Shown here one piece after another: positions 35,901 through 47,725 of a DNA stretch of 64,000 nt. Under the pieces are notes generated by a model. It did no database searches and was not told the origin of the DNA. It worked only from the letters and a program-made list of their open reading frames with translations. Source of the stretch: Trichostrongylus colubriformis (taxonomy: Eukaryota > Nematoda > Chromadorea > Rhabditida > Trichostrongylidae); NCBI GenBank assembly GCA_963978905.1, contig OZ022259.1, positions 10,354,001 to 10,418,000 of the forward strand, in the 5' to 3' direction. Numbering within the stretch: the first letter of the stretch is position 1; each line of letters opens with the position of its first letter. The position numbers and the translations under genes were made by a program.

Positions 35901-38456
35901 GCGACATATCTCCTCGACAATCCTTTCATTCGTCCAAGATGGCACCCTGCAACTTGTGCTGTTCGCCCACACACTGCAGAGCAACTTGCCATGATAGGAT
36001 ACGTGCAGTAAGGAATTCTCAACGCGGCTTGCCGCGCGAGACGCGATGTGTACCATTACAAGGGGCGTGTATAATTACGTACTACAGCAATTACCGTGTC
36101 CTGGGCCTGAAATAAAATGTGTGTCACGGTAATTGCTTCAAACTAATGCATGTATCGCTCATAGCTCAAGCTCGCGCCCCGAGCCGCGTTGTGAGCTCCT
36201 ATATTAATGATACAGACCCAAAACGTATTCGAGCTGGTATGCGAGGTGCTGCCTCACCAGTGCAGTTGGCTTTGAACGCAGTGCCACCGGATTACCATAC
36301 TTGCTTATTGTCCCCGAATGCCATGCAAGGAGATCGTTTGTGGTGAGGTTGACAAGAATCACTGGCTGTGTATTTTTTTTTCAAGCCAAAGTGCCGCAGT
36401 TTGGGTGGTATGGCTGGCTGCCTTCAACCGCATCTCGCGTGCATCAGTGGTACCTCAGCCATAGCTGAAGCCAAACATGAATCATCCTGAGCCACGCGTG
36501 ATACTGACCACTACTTATAGTGTCCCTGCGCCTACATAGAAACCGTGGCGGTTCCGCTCCCGGCATGGAGTGCTCTTTTGCCAACCCGTTTACTTGTAAT
36601 AGCGGTCAGACAGCATCAACAACGCCACATCAACAGGTTACCCTTAAACGACAGGAAATACATTGATTACGATAACTATATTTATCGTTATAGTCGGTGT
36701 CAACTATACGCATTAGATGACCTACCGTCGTCTTCCTACCTGAACTCAGGTCCGACCGTATGTCATCCCCTTAAGGTTGGACCAAAAGACATTTGCGTGA
36801 CCTGCAACCAGCAGCTTTCTGCTCCCTCGGCCTCACCAGCCAAGCCGACCGCACAGTGCTGTAGAGCAGGGGGGATGAACTCTCACTTTTTACAGTGCGG
36901 CCTCGCATCCTCACGGAGGATGCCTAGTGCCCATCTCCTTCCGCAGAGTAAGGCACCAGCAGGCGCGAGCAGGCGACCACTCATATACGGGTGGGGTCCA
37001 CGAGGTCGAATTTCCGCTTCGCGGCGGTGCACTCGCGGCGCCCCCGTACGACTCGCCGTATCGATTGCCTGTGGTAAAACAGCCGAGCGTGACTGCGTCA
37101 CGTCTGCGCTTTCCACTCATGCCACACTGCCTCGCTTGAAGGCTGCCATGCCCTGCCACTGGCACTCGTACCCGCCGTGCCGCTCATCGCGCGCGGCCGC
37201 GCGGAAATTCGACCTCGTGGACCCCACCCCTCATATACTGAGCTATGCCTAGAGGCACGGTTGGGCGCTCTGCGTTCAACCAAGTATTAGGTTGATTCAT
37301 AATAAATCGGACAAATTGGCCAATTTTAATCATTGTCGTACAACTTTTTTACGACAACAGGGATTCACTTGAAATATACTCCATCTTTATCGATGACCTT
37401 CTGCCACGCTATAGGCAGATCATGGATGCCCTTGCTCCAGAAGGCCGGAAGCTGGAGCTCGAAGAAGTTGCCGAGTGCCGCCTTGACCTCGTCGCGAGTT
37501 TTGAAGTCTTGGCCGTCCAGGTGGCGTTGGCTGTGGGAGAAAAGGTGGAAATCTGAAGGGGCCAGGTCTGGGGAGTACGGTGGGTATAGAAGTACGGTCC
37601 AACTGTACGACAGCAGCTCGGCCTTGGTCGATCTTGCGAAGTGCGGTCTGTGGAAGTAGACACGTTGTCGTGCTGGAAGTAGACATGTGACCGCCGCCGT
37701 AGCGAACTTTGGACATTGGCCTTCAATTCTCGTAATTGACGAACGTAGACGTCGGCGGATACTGTGGTACCTTCATCGAGCAGCTCCCAGTACTCTACGC
37801 CGTGTACGCTCCACCAACCGCGGTTTTCGTCTTCGATGGAATAGTCGCCTGACGCAAACCTCGAATGCTACAACTACAGTGTACTTCTGCCGGGGGCATG
37901 CTCCTTGTGAACTTCTATCAGACGTCTGCCGATATCCGCGGGTTTCTGGCCAGATAGCGATATAAATAGTATGACGTTGCGGATGTGGTCTCTGGACCGC
38001 TTGAAATCGTGCGGCATTGTGGCGGAATGAATTTACTTTGGAGTGATTATTTTGCGGTACTTTGAAGAGCTTTTCATACTCATTCCAACGGTACCTCGCG
38101 CGTCCATTTTCGTTAATTCGTTACTGAGTTATGATCTTTAGAAATCATCACTACCATTTGTCCGACTTATTATGAATCAACCTAATAAAAGGAACAGTCC
38201 TGAAGCACAACAGAAATAGCTCTCGCTTGAAAGTCTACAACAGTCTACAACGTATATAACAATGTCATTAGCCATTTTCTATGTTCGCGCATTCAGCGTT
38301 CACACTCTGCGATTGGCATGTAACCGATGGTCGACCATATACGGGGTCTTACAGCACTCACATTTTCAGATGACAAAGGTCGTGAGAAAAATCCGCGCTA
38401 ACATTAAATTTGGCTTTCGCTGGAGTGAGCTGCAAAGAGAAGTGAATGCTTTATAA
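29926..38456 (+). CDS. Unrecognised eight-exon protein of about 356 codons
   Basis: Exons 29926-29976, 30832-30970, 31174-31482, 34856-34966, 34990-35123, 36165-36342, 36386-36449, 38370-38456 (TAA). All junctions keep phase except 35123/36165, where an extra exon or a later donor near 35178 is needed. The start MPRASTPSSSDEDGEEQ is the first ATG after an AG. The protein is acidic and Ser-rich around residues 140-200 (SHDDDEEKSCEDEDESDEAT), then helical (IDKKWIKAAWAYIQAEPTF), and ends FRWSELQREVNAL. No signal peptide or membrane segment. Exon 31174 could also read through to TGA at 31538, giving a shorter product. I cannot name a family. An AATAAA lies at 38675. Confidence 0.55.
32176..33544. 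mobile_element. hAT-type element with 8-bp target duplication
   Basis: The termini are CAGGGTCAAGCTTCCGTTGA on the left and TCAACTGGACGCTTGACCCTG on the right in inverted order, flanked by identical CTCGGAGG at 32168-32175 and 33545-33552. An 8-bp duplication plus CAGGG ends is the hAT signature. Subterminal GGGGGTCGTATT is also inverted. No hAT transposase (no BED finger or dimerisation domain) is seen, so it is non-autonomous. Confidence 0.85.
32368..32733 (+). CDS. Open reading frame inside the hAT element, function unknown
   Basis: A 121-codon frame starting METSCVAQSTTKRASTNN, with a middle part FFHILLRSQVRNLVLVATMR. It does not resemble a transposase. It could be a captured host fragment or chance. 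ATG-led and uninterrupted, but no promoter or splice evidence is seen. Confidence 0.2.
   Translation: METSCVAQSTTKRASTNNSFVGPLTPKPRTETPPEFTDKPWKAISISGYHRGWTLQKQWDESGKLADMDFFHILLRSQVRNLVLVATMRTGKTFVFIENVDEILMHGASHREADRRFSPFH
33665..34134. repeat. Near-perfect palindrome bounded by TTAA
   Basis: The arms of about 220 bp start TTAAGAAATAGCTTTTCATT and end AGCTATTTCTTAA, with CCACCATTGTGTCC pairing with GGACACAATGGTGG and AATTGTTGAT with ATCAACAATT. The centre is near 33900, at the hairpin CCACACACCCAAGCAAGGGTGTGTGG. The left TTAA is shared with the end of the family B element. Confidence 0.8.
34497..34570. repeat. Low-complexity CAGA/CAAA repeat
   Basis: Runs of CAGACAGACAGACAG, then GTCAGTCAGGCAGG and CAAACAAACAGG, without coding signal. 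Confidence 0.7.
35778..35890. repeat. Dispersed repeat, reverse copy of 18576-18690
   Basis: It contains GAGTTTGTGCAATGGCGGCC and TTGGCACCACGCC, then CTTCCGGTGTCTTTAAAGG at the other end. It lies in an intron of the unrecognised + strand gene. Confidence 0.65.
36986..37231. repeat. Hairpin element, family C
   Basis: The arms GGGGTCCACGAGGTCGAATT and AATTCGACCTCGTGGACCCC pair perfectly over 20 bp. The adjoining GCTTCGCGG / CGCGCGG region is GC-rich. It accounts for the long open frames seen here in several phases. Confidence 0.75.
37287..38185 (-). mobile_element. Mariner relic with intact TIRs and TA target site
   Basis: The ends TTAGGTTGATTCATAATAAA and TTATTATGAATCAACCTAA are inverted, each with TA outside. 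The - strand keeps the transposase C-terminus: PPYSPDLAPSDFHLF near 37580 and GNFFELQLPAFWSKGIHDLP near 37450, then a stop near 37370. The 5' half is decayed. It is in the last intron of the unrecognised + strand gene. Confidence 0.85.
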
Positions 38457-38845
38457 GTTTGTCCGACATTTGTATTGTATTCTGCACTACGCTAGAGATA
38501 ACGTCTTGAAAATTTGCAGTATTATCTACGACATCCTTTGTGCGCAGATGGAAAGACAATGCAGGAGTTGCGGCGGTTATCGCTGGACGCGCAATTCAGA
38601 CCACTGCCAGATCTGACAGTGTAGGCTTCTAGTATACACACAACTGCGGAACTGATCGAAATAATGTTGTAAAAAATAAACGCGTTTTCTATTTTTATAA
38701 TGCTCCTTGGGAAAGTGTTTAATAAATGAGTTTGTTTTATGATAGCGCATGTGAAATCGCTCTTTAAAAGTCAATGAACTGTCACTTTTTAGAGCCAGAC
38801 CTCACGAAAAAAAATTACAGTTTCGTGCAAAAAAAAAAGCCGGAA

Positions 38846-39058
38846 ACGGTGGTATCCCAATGAGGGGGGGGGGCATCCCACAATGAACATTATCTTATCC
38901 AAGCCCAGAAAGGGAAAGGAATCCACCTCTTCACTAAGGCTTAGGCAAAAATATACACCCGATTGTGCAGACTGACCCCTAAAAGATTCCTGAAAGATGC
39001 TTAAATGTGCAACTTTTCATAAAATGCCCCCTATAGTAAGCGTTAGAACCCCGAAAAC
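38846..39058. repeat. Poly-G-ended MITE, family H copy 2
   Basis: It starts CGGTGGTATCCCAATGAGG then a G run, and contains AAGGCTTAGGCAAAAATATA as in 27577-27798. The right end is decayed (CCCCCTATAGTAAGCG). Confidence 0.6.
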
Positions 39059-40961
39059 TAAAGAGGCGCTGTGGTCCCACTAACCTGAGTTGGCTTCCTA
39101 TTTCTCCGGACGGGTACCCGGGTTGAACATGGCTGACCTTGGAAGCAAGGCCAAGGATTATACCGAAGAAAGTTCTCTGGAAAAATTCAACTCTCTCCCC
39201 TTTCTCAAAAGTGTGTCTCTGTACAACCCCTCTTCATTGCTTACAGGAAGGAAGACGTTCTTACTGAAACTATAACATTACGACACTATATAACGTTTAT
39301 AATGCAACTATTCAACCGGAAATGTGGCAAACAGAATTCGCTTGGCGGATTACTCCGGAAATCAGCTGAAATCATGACCAGGAAAAGTCGGAAAAGCACA
39401 TTCGTTGTATTGCATTTCCGAGAGTCGTGGTCTCAGAGTCGCGATCGTAATCGTGTATTATCATTTCTACAGTAACCGTGAGCACTTTCATCTGAGCTTA
39501 CTTTTTGTTGTTTTTTCTCACTTTCGATCTTTTCATTAGAAAAAGGAATAGTCTACTCAAGTGAGAGTGGGAACGAGGATTTCTACGATTTTGCGATTGT
39601 GCGGGCTATAGCCTCAGCCTTAGTTAGGTCGGGATATCAATATATTATCGAATACGAAAGTTGAGATATTTACGATCACGAAAGTAAAAAAAACGGAATG
39701 AAACGGTCAAAAACTCGAGGAATGAGACCTGTTTCCCTCCGCTGACTCCGAATGGTGGCGGCCTCCGTTATCGAAAGGGCTAGGTCCTGTTAGGACAAGT
39801 GGCAGCTGTTGTAGAAGATGGCCTTTAATAGTATAAAGCCGAGGGTGCTCATTTTCATCGGGAATTTCGCTGTATACAGCCTTCTTGGCCTGCAGTATTC
39901 ATTTGGATGACTCCTTCACTTATTCTCCCTTTCATTTTTCGTTTGTTCATTGTCTTATATCATCACGAATGATATGAGCCTTACGTGACAACAAATGAAT
40001 TACTTAGCCTGTGACTTACCTCACCGCTTTTAAACCCTGGTTTCGCTACCGATTATCCCTTCTTACCTCGGATATTCGTTTTGAAAGGTCATTTCTTTCC
40101 ATCTTCCTTCTCCGCGCTGCTTCTCTCGGTTTTTCTAAATGAATCGTAGGTTCTTCTGTACGTTACAATCGGCGTATTCCCATCGTAGGTTACCGTCAAC
40201 TGGTGGCCTCCGCACTTTGCACTCTTCTAATAATTTATGTAATTCTCTTAGCCCTGAAGCACAAGTCTACCCAAGTCTTACCGCATACTTTCCTTTACAG
40301 CGGGATAAGGCGGCTGCTACAATCATTAGTAGCAAAGATCGTTGGGCTGTGTGTTCGTTGTCACAGTGGATCATTGGATAGGAAAGTCGCGACACGCGCA
40401 AATGTGCCCACACAATTTTCTGTTCAAATGACATATACTCGACATATACGATATTATTGGCCGTCACTTCTGATGGTTGTTGAAAAGCTGTTTTATGGTT
40501 GCTGAACGTTCTGTAATCACTCAATGGTCTTCACACCTACAACGATTGATAAACATTCATTCATACAAAATAAAGAGTCACCGACAATTTTGGCAATGGT
40601 CTGCGTGCAGTGTGCAAACGAAAGCATAATTTCAACATGAAAGATAAGCTATGTTAGTATACGTTCGTGGCACCGATCGCATTTTGCTAGCTTTTCACAA
40701 ATCCGTGTCGCATCAAGGTTGGTTTCCATTGCGTTGCGGCATTTATAGGCATTGAGACCGCGTTCATACCCGGCGATCATTTGCGAAGTCGCTGTTATCG
40801 AACGCGGCCAAACGCCAAGTATAAACGAGTTTCAAAATCGATACAGAAAAGGTTGATCGGTGTTCTGGTCAAGGCATATGTATAATGTACTTGTTGTGTT
40901 CGGAGCTGCAGGAGTGCCACCAGCGCAAACGAGTAAAGTTCCACAGAGAACCACTCAGTTA
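39059..40961. other. Spacer with a family B fragment, no supported gene
   Basis: A decayed family B fragment lies at about 39660-39930 (CATCGGGAATTTCGCTGTAT). An 80-codon frame at 40139-40381 starts MNRRFFCTLQSAYSHRR, Arg/Ser-rich like a mitochondrial presequence, but has no other support. No paired splice sites were found. Confidence 0.35.
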
Positions 40962-41086
40962 CAGTCCATTTCGGAGCGCTTGATAGGGCGTGGCCTACGG
41001 ACATGGGTGAGAGTGTATCAAACTCTCTTGCCCCGCCACACATTCTTACTCTCGCCACGCCCTATCTAACACTGTGAAGTGGACTG
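40962..41086. repeat. TA-target MITE, family D copy 3
   Basis: A 125-bp element from CAGTCCATTTCGGAGCGCTT to CTGTGAAGTGGACTG, with TA on both sides. It is the shortest of the three copies. Confidence 0.8.
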
Positions 41087-41701
41087 TACTTGCACATGAT
41101 CAGATGATCAATGAAATTTACAAACAACGGATTAGAGATTTGCTAAAAAATTATATGCTCTTAAAAACGAATCAATTTTTAATAAAACATATACATACAG
41201 AACCTAATGACTGTAAGCGATCGGTGTACAATAATGTATTATGCGATAGTGTTTTAATAATAGATTAGCTTTCAATCAACTGGTAACTATCCGTATTAAA
41301 GGTATGCAATTATAAAAGCATGTCTAAGATCTGCATCATATGAATACAATCTAGTATTATTCCCGTCTAAAAGCCACACTGTAAGCAGTAGCGTTATTAA
41401 GCCGAAGTCATACTCGACGATGCAATCACGTCGCAGAGTATAATCGCAGCCATACCTATTTACTAAGAATTTTATGTGTAAGATCGGCAGATTGAGATGT
41501 GTGCATGGAAGCAATGAAGTGATTAATACACTAAGAAGAGTCTACTGAGTTCACAATTTCACACGAACTTGCCGCGCGAGTCATTGTCAGCAGAATCCCG
41601 ATGTCATTCGAATGCGACGCGCTTCAGCAAATTCAGTGGCCGCCCTCAATAGCCGCCGTCTAATTCGATGCCGGCAAAGTCGTGGGGTGAAGACGCGGAC
41701 T

Positions 41702-42191
41702 TTTAAAAGGTACATTCCAGGATTATTGAGATATCACATCTACTGCCGTCGATGGGTAGTTCGCCACGTAGGCTGTACCTTTACCGAGGCTTGGATGTCA
41801 GTTCCTGGAGCGTGCAGAGCCAAAGAATCTAGCGCAACAGCTCGGCCCCGCCCACCCCAGCCGGGGTCTGCCCCGGCTTCTCTTCGACTCTTATCTTTGA
41901 CATAGGTAGACCAGCTACTAGCCAAGATCTTGAAATTGGCAGTAAACCAATCGCCTCGTGAAGTAAACCCACTACTGAGTGACCTGACCCCACACGAGCC
42001 ACCGGAACACTTGCAACACACCCCCGACTGGGGTGGGCGGGGCCGAGCTGTTGCGCTAGATTCTTTGGCTCTGCACGCTCCAGGAACTGACATCCACGCT
42101 TCGGTAAAGGTACAGCCTACGTGACTTGAGTCGAACTATCCATCCACGACAGGAGGTGTGATATTCCAATAATCCTGGAATGTGCCTTTAA
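41702..42191. repeat. Long foldback element, family E copy 1
   Basis: The ends AAAAGGTACATTCCAGGATT and AATCCTGGAATGTGCCTTT are inverted. The arms share CAGAGCCAAAGAATCTAGCG and its complement and GGTGGGCGGGGCCGAGC. The centre carries a non-palindromic segment repeated at 58675-58800. Copy 2 is at 49938-50435. Confidence 0.8.
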
Positions 42192-43207
42192 GCTCCGCTT
42201 CGGCGTTGTCACAAGTTACAAAGGCGGCTTAATGGGCATTTGGACCCTAGTGCAAAATGGCCAAGCTGCTTCTTTTAAGGCACACCACGCGATAACCAGA
42301 CTAGTCGCTAACATTCTTGATGCAAGGATAATTGCATCTCCAATTGCAAATCCAAGATCCTTGGATAATTGCTCAGATTCATGAGGAAACAGGTGATATC
42401 CCTGAGTTCCTTATAACACCATCCAGCAGGAACTGATTCAAAGGCTCGTTTCGACGCGGTTATCCCGTCGAAGGCCAAATGCCAGAAAGCCCTATTCATG
42501 CCATTTCGGAGGGTTTTTTTGGATTTTTCTTTGTCGGCGTATTCCTCGGCACCTCTACTTTCATGATTAAACGTTTTAACCCACTCAAAGCAATCCTGGA
42601 ATAAGCCTTCAAGATAAGACAATGACGAATACAAAGTGAAAGGAATACAAAGTAGCAGGTGATATCATTGAAATTTGAGTGATACCACCAGGCAAAAACT
42701 TGTTGGTAGGCTACTCGTACGAGGACTGTGCTAAAAAAAAACCGCGTTTCCGACCTTCTTTGGGCTTTGCAGCTTTTTTCCTTATTTAATGTATAAGAAT
42801 CTCTACTCCCCGTAACGGATGCGATGACCTCACAAGTTATCGCGGATGTACCTTCAATGCACACGTCTCAAACGGCCTTATCGAAACACTAACACCTGGA
42901 GAACATGAAAAGTATGAAAGATTGAGAAAGGCAGAGATAATGGAGCGATTAGATCAAAGCAGTGACACAAGGCGACGTATTGCTACAGAAAGCACTAAGT
43001 AAATCTTTCCAACGCGCTACATGCCTTCATCGCATGAACATAAATGTCAATGTGTAAAAGCAAGCATTTCCATAGTTACATAATAGTCCGCTCTTCACAG
43101 TCGCTATCTCGACTACGGTGGGATTAGGATTACACGCACAGTTATACTGAGCGTGGTAAGTTAGCAGGCAGCCTTTATTGTTAATGAAGTGGGCACGATT
43201 ATGTAAA
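42192..43207. other. Spacer, no supported gene
   Basis: One end of the 48697-48990 hairpin family recurs at 42268-42310 (AAGGCACACCACGCGATAA). A 108-codon - strand frame at 42308-42634 lacks family resemblance and splice support. Confidence 0.35.
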
Positions 43208-43994
43208 AGTGGGGTGGGGGTCGATTGGTCGAATTTTCGCTTCGCGGTGGCGCACTCGCGGCGCCGACAGTATGAGTCGTTTGGAATTCCGCTCATGACG
43301 CAGTGGGCTGGTACCGTGAAGGACCTCTAGAGATTGCACCTTTTTTTAACATATGTTGTGAATTAGAATTTCCTAAGACTGCAATATGAGCTCTCCATCG
43401 TCCTTCAAAGCTAGTAAAGGCATAGCTATCACTGCTTTTACTGTACTTGAGGTTGTTGGTGATTGTTGTGTTATCTTGGTAGGTTTCGTCGACTGTTAAT
43501 GCTCCCGAAGGGGTGTATATCGTTAGGACAGAAACGTCGCGTGGCCGTGTACGGCACGCGACGGGATGGTGCGAGCTATGCGAGCCATATTAGTTGAGTC
43601 CTGAAGCGATTACGCCTAGAAGGAGGCGTAGAGCACCGTCATCGCTTCAAGACCCATCCGAAAAGGCGCGCATAGCTCGCACCATCTCGTCGCGCGCCAA
43701 ACACGACCACGCGACGTTTCTGTCCTGACGATATACACCCCTCCCGAAGAAACTTCTATGGATTACTCACTGCAGAATGAGAGAGAACATTATCATTCAA
43801 ATTACCCTCAATATTTCAGTTCTCTCAGAAAGCATAAGAACAAAAGCAAATAGCCGCCCGCGCTGAAAATAGGTGCAATCTTGAAAGGTCCCTAACAGTA
43901 CCAGCCTATTGCGTCTTGAGTGGAATCCCAAACGACTCGCCGCACCGTTCGCCGCGGGCGGTCGCGCGAAAATTCGACCAATCGACCCCCACTC
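43208..43994. repeat. Hairpin element, family C, interrupted by a second foldback
   Basis: The left arm GGTCGATTGGTCGAATTTTC and the right arm GAAAATTCGACCAATCGACC are perfect partners. Next inward, GGGCTGGTACCGT pairs with a decayed ACAGTACCAGCC. An unrelated foldback is inserted at 43511-43740. Confidence 0.75.
43511..43740. mobile_element. MULE-type foldback with 9-bp target duplication
   Basis: A 230-bp palindrome with ends GGGTGTATATCGTTAGGACA and TGTCCTGACGATATACACCC, flanked by CTCCCGAAG at 43502-43510 and 43741-43749. Long inverted repeats with a 9-bp duplication are typical of Mutator-like elements. It has no coding capacity. Confidence 0.8.
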
Positions 43995-45534
43995 GCAAAA
44001 GTGCATTCAGATTACAAGTGTGTACGTTGAGCCGAGACGCGGCATCGTACAAAATGTTGCTCGCCGCCATATTCAAATGGAGATAAATGAGTCGTTCATC
44101 CAATTTACCCCGCGCACTTTAGTGCACGACTGCTGCAAGTCTCGTACGACGCCGCGTTCGGACCAAACACTACACACCCACGGAGTAACAGCGCGGTGAA
44201 TGACTTGATTTGATACCGTATCGGTAAAGCTGTTTTTACACGATGCAATAAAGCTGACGATTTGGAGGGGTCAGTATTTGTGAGATTGAGGGTACCTCAA
44301 AATGGAGCTTGCACCTAAGCGTGCGTGCAACTTGCAAGGTGGTGTCGTACCTACCATTTTCGTCTTATCAATAGCCTAATCTACCTGATATCACAAAGAT
44401 CGTATATATCGGCTGTTATTGTAAGAAAGCACATTGATTGCTGATGTCCTGTTTCATACCGGCGCTCGTGCCGTGGAGATTCACGTCCAACTGACGTACG
44501 CGCTTACCCGTTTCTGGCGTTGTACAAGGCGGACAGCATTTAAAAGCTGAAACTGGCTCAACAGCGCTTTTTAAGGACTGCCTCATTGATGGCAGTCTCT
44601 CTAGACCAACAAGAAAGGATCCAATTCAGGATGATCCCGAGAACAGTAGCAGTTCTCGGTTCGTGAAATTCGAGTCCATATACCGTTACAAGACTTCGGG
44701 CCAATCAGCTTCCAGAAACCTTGCTCGCCATCATCTAAGTCGGACGCGCACCTGAAAAGACTACGAAAATCCACGAAAAACTACGAAAATCTTGTGCACT
44801 TCAGAGTAATAATCCTAGGAAAACAAAAGTGGTTTTCAAAGGGAACTAACCGGCCGTTATTTCGATGCAACGTGGCCTCTGGTTGACATTCAGCGCAAAT
44901 GGTGTTGCCTCTGAAATAATAAACCCGTAATGTATTTAAGGCAATAAGAGTATAACTTGATCGATGAAAATGGTACTAAAGGTGTGAAGAACAGAGGTGG
45001 GACCCCTATTCTGCCCGTTGAGTTTGTGGTTGATGGGTTCTCTCGTGCGTTGCATCACAGAGTATCGATTGGAGCCGGGTGGATCTGTGATGTGTAGCCG
45101 TTATATGCAGCACCATGGCGCATTTGCCTGGAGAAGCACGGTGGTGGGTAGTCTGGTGACCGCCATAGGGCGCACCGCTAGCGTTCTTTGGTTATGTCAA
45201 CTTCTCCAAACACCTACATCGGGTTCTGGCCCTGTCGGAGGAAGTGCCTGCTTTGCACTCCTTCGGTTTTTTCTAATTATGTGCTCTTAAATCACCAAAA
45301 TCTTTGCTTAGCGCATTGCTCCTTCAACTTATCAATGGATTCGTTTCAGCTCTGCATCTGCACGATCATCAGACTGGTGCGTGAGATGTTATAAGGCTTA
45401 CGATGAGTTCATGGATTGATGTCTAGGCTGGGAAGTGTGATACTGAGCCCCACATGACGATCGGCTTACAGTGCAGTCACCAGACAAATGTACAGTGTTT
45501 TGAGCATCCAGCTCGCGATTTAAAGAGTTTGGTA
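43995..45534. other. Spacer, nothing supported
   Basis: No exon pairs, no terminal repeats and no recognised motif on either strand. Short open frames at 44997-45290 look like chance. Confidence 0.4.
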
Positions 45535-46189
45535 TTGGGTTGATTGAAAAGTTTTGATAGGGTTGAGATTTTTTTTCTGTTTTATTTTATTACTCAGCAA
45601 ACAATAGGAACTAACCCACAATATAATAGCCATCGTTAGTTATAACATTGTCCCACCCAACGGGCAGGTCAGCGTCAGAAGTTACCGGCCCCTTGTTCAA
45701 GATGGCATAGCTTTTTTGCTATTAAAGCCTTGAGTGGCCGGAACAAGTGGTAATCTGAGGGGACAATATCACGTGAATAGGGTGGATGTGGAACCATGTC
45801 CCAACCTAGATCCTCCAATTTTGCACGGGTCTCTCTCATAGGTGAAGGAGCCCGTGCAAAATTGGAGGAGCTAGGTTGGGACACGATTTCACATCCACCC
45901 TATTCACCTGATATTGCCCCCTCAGATTACCACTTGTTCGGGCCCTTCAAGGCGTTCCCAACAAAAAAAAAATTGTCAACTATGACCACCTTAAACAAGT
46001 GGTCGGTGACTTCTTTGGGTCCCAATCTTCCCAATTCTGGGAGAAGGGAATCGCTGATCTGCCAGTTAGGTGAGACAATGTTGTAACTAACGATGGTAAT
46101 TATACTGTTGATTAGCTTGCTTTGCTTGCTGAGTTATAAAATAAAACAGAAAAAATCTCAACCCTATCAAAACTTTCCGTTTAACCTAA
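45535..46189. mobile_element. Mariner rearranged into an inverted dimer
   Basis: The ends TTGGGTTGATTGAAAAGTTT and the reverse of TTTCCGTTTAACCTAA, then the 30-bp blocks TGATAGGGTTGAGATTTTTT and AAAAAATCTCAACCCTATCA, are inverted. Each arm encodes the mariner C-terminal motif reading outward from the centre near 45840: PPYSRDIVPSDYHLF on - and PPYSPDIAPSDYHLF on +. The N-terminal half is absent from both arms. Confidence 0.85.
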
Positions 46190-47089
46190 TGTTAACAGTT
46201 TAGGGAGCAGAGTGAGCCTTCAGGATTACGCATGGATGGGCATAGCAAAAGAGAGTGTCCCAGGTTGGATGATTTGCTAGCTGCTGCGATACATACATCC
46301 TGTTCACTTCAGAGTTTAGTTAGACACTTATGCTCATGACATATGTACACACCCACACAGCAGATTTAAAACGTCTGTGCAGCAGCTGCCTTGAGTACTT
46401 ATTTGTCATAGCTTTTCGTATGACTCAAGGTACGGTTGTAACGATGGAACCGGCAGGACGGTCGCGACGTCGGCGCGTGCGACATTGGCCGCTTGCGATT
46501 TTAAACCATCTTATCGAGTGTGAAAGCTCCAGAAGACTCCGCCTCACTTCCTTTATCTGGTGCGTGCCAGCAGGCACTCTACATACAGGAGGTGTCTCAG
46601 AACTACTAAAGACTGACAGAGTGTATGCAGCATACTTCCTCTGGTGTGCGGGCACCAAAATCCCCATATTCGCCGCTATTTTTCACCAATCGCACACTTC
46701 GCGGGTCACTTCTCCCTCTTATGAATGAGTGATGAACACAGCCCACATCAAAATTGAATAAGGATAAAGTCATTGGCGCTTGTCAATCTCTTGTATGCTT
46801 TGTAATTCCATTCAGAATCGTGGTGGCAGGTGAATGCGATTTGACTTTTATTAAGTTGCACCAAAAGTCTTGTAGAATTTTCCCAAAAACATCAATAACT
46901 CCTGTTCACTTCGAGATAGATCTAGGCGGTTCAGGACTACGGTAAAATGCTCTCTAGGCTTTCTAGCAAAGTATATATTGACTCACCAGATTCCGTGGGG
47001 AAAGCTACAACGCCCGTAGTAGATACCCATCAAACACGCAGTGTTATCTACTGTGAGTGGTCTCGCGGCACCGAGCGACGGAAGCTTGA

Positions 47090-47725
47090 GACTCCATCAA
47101 CGCTGCATTGAGTAAGAGATGCGTGAACTACGAGACCGTGGGCTGCTGGATCATAAAGTTCAGCAACGGCGAAATTGTCATGGAAGACAAACCACGCTCA
47201 GGACGCTGCTTCTGGGAGACGGAAGGAATGCTTTTTCACAAGGTGCTGGACAAGGCGAGACAGTCACCGCTGCCGTGTACACCCGATAGCTTTAGAAACT
47301 CGCCGTAGCTGTTCGAGAATAGCGCCGGAAAAGGTCCGCGGTCATGACGACGCCCGCTCCCATGTCGCGAAAAGTTCCCAGGCCAAGTTATAGGAGCTCG
47401 GCTGGGATGTGCTGCCCCACCCGCCATACTCTCCAGACATTGCCCTTTCTGACTATCACCTTCCCCATCCTCTGAAATCCTTCCTGGCCAAGAGAGAATT
47501 CGTTGATCATGACTTGCTTGCAAAGGCGGTAGCCAACTTCTTCGACTCTCGGAACCCAAAGTTTTGGAAGATGGGAATCAACGATTAACCTGTGTGGTGA
47601 CAAAGTCTTGTCAGTACCAATGGTGGATACGTTGTTGCCTATTCGTCGTTTGTTGGTAGATATGATAATAAAAAAGGATAATCGAGAAGAAAATTCTACA
47701 AGACTTTCGGTACAACCTGATACAG
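47090..47725 (+). mobile_element. Mariner relic with internal deletion
   Basis: Near 47110-47215 the + strand reads NYETVGCWIIKFSNGE and EDKPRSGRC, the second helix-turn-helix and linker of mariner transposase. Near 47400-47585 it reads ELGWDVLPHPPYSPDIALSD and then NFFDSRNPKFWKMGIND, the C-terminal catalytic region. The central catalytic part is missing and frames are shifted. The left boundary is unclear. Confidence 0.75.

Noticed and set aside
36545..37252. A 235-codon open frame on the + strand
   Set aside because: It runs through the GC-rich family C hairpin, where all frames are open, and its sequence is low-information. There is no family resemblance.
41612..42124. Several overlapping frames of about 100 codons on both strands
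   Set aside because: They are mirror images produced by the arms of the family E foldback and recur at 49938-50435.
45000..45290. A 97-codon frame on the + strand
   Set aside because: No splice context, no conserved motif, and a composition like chance sequence.
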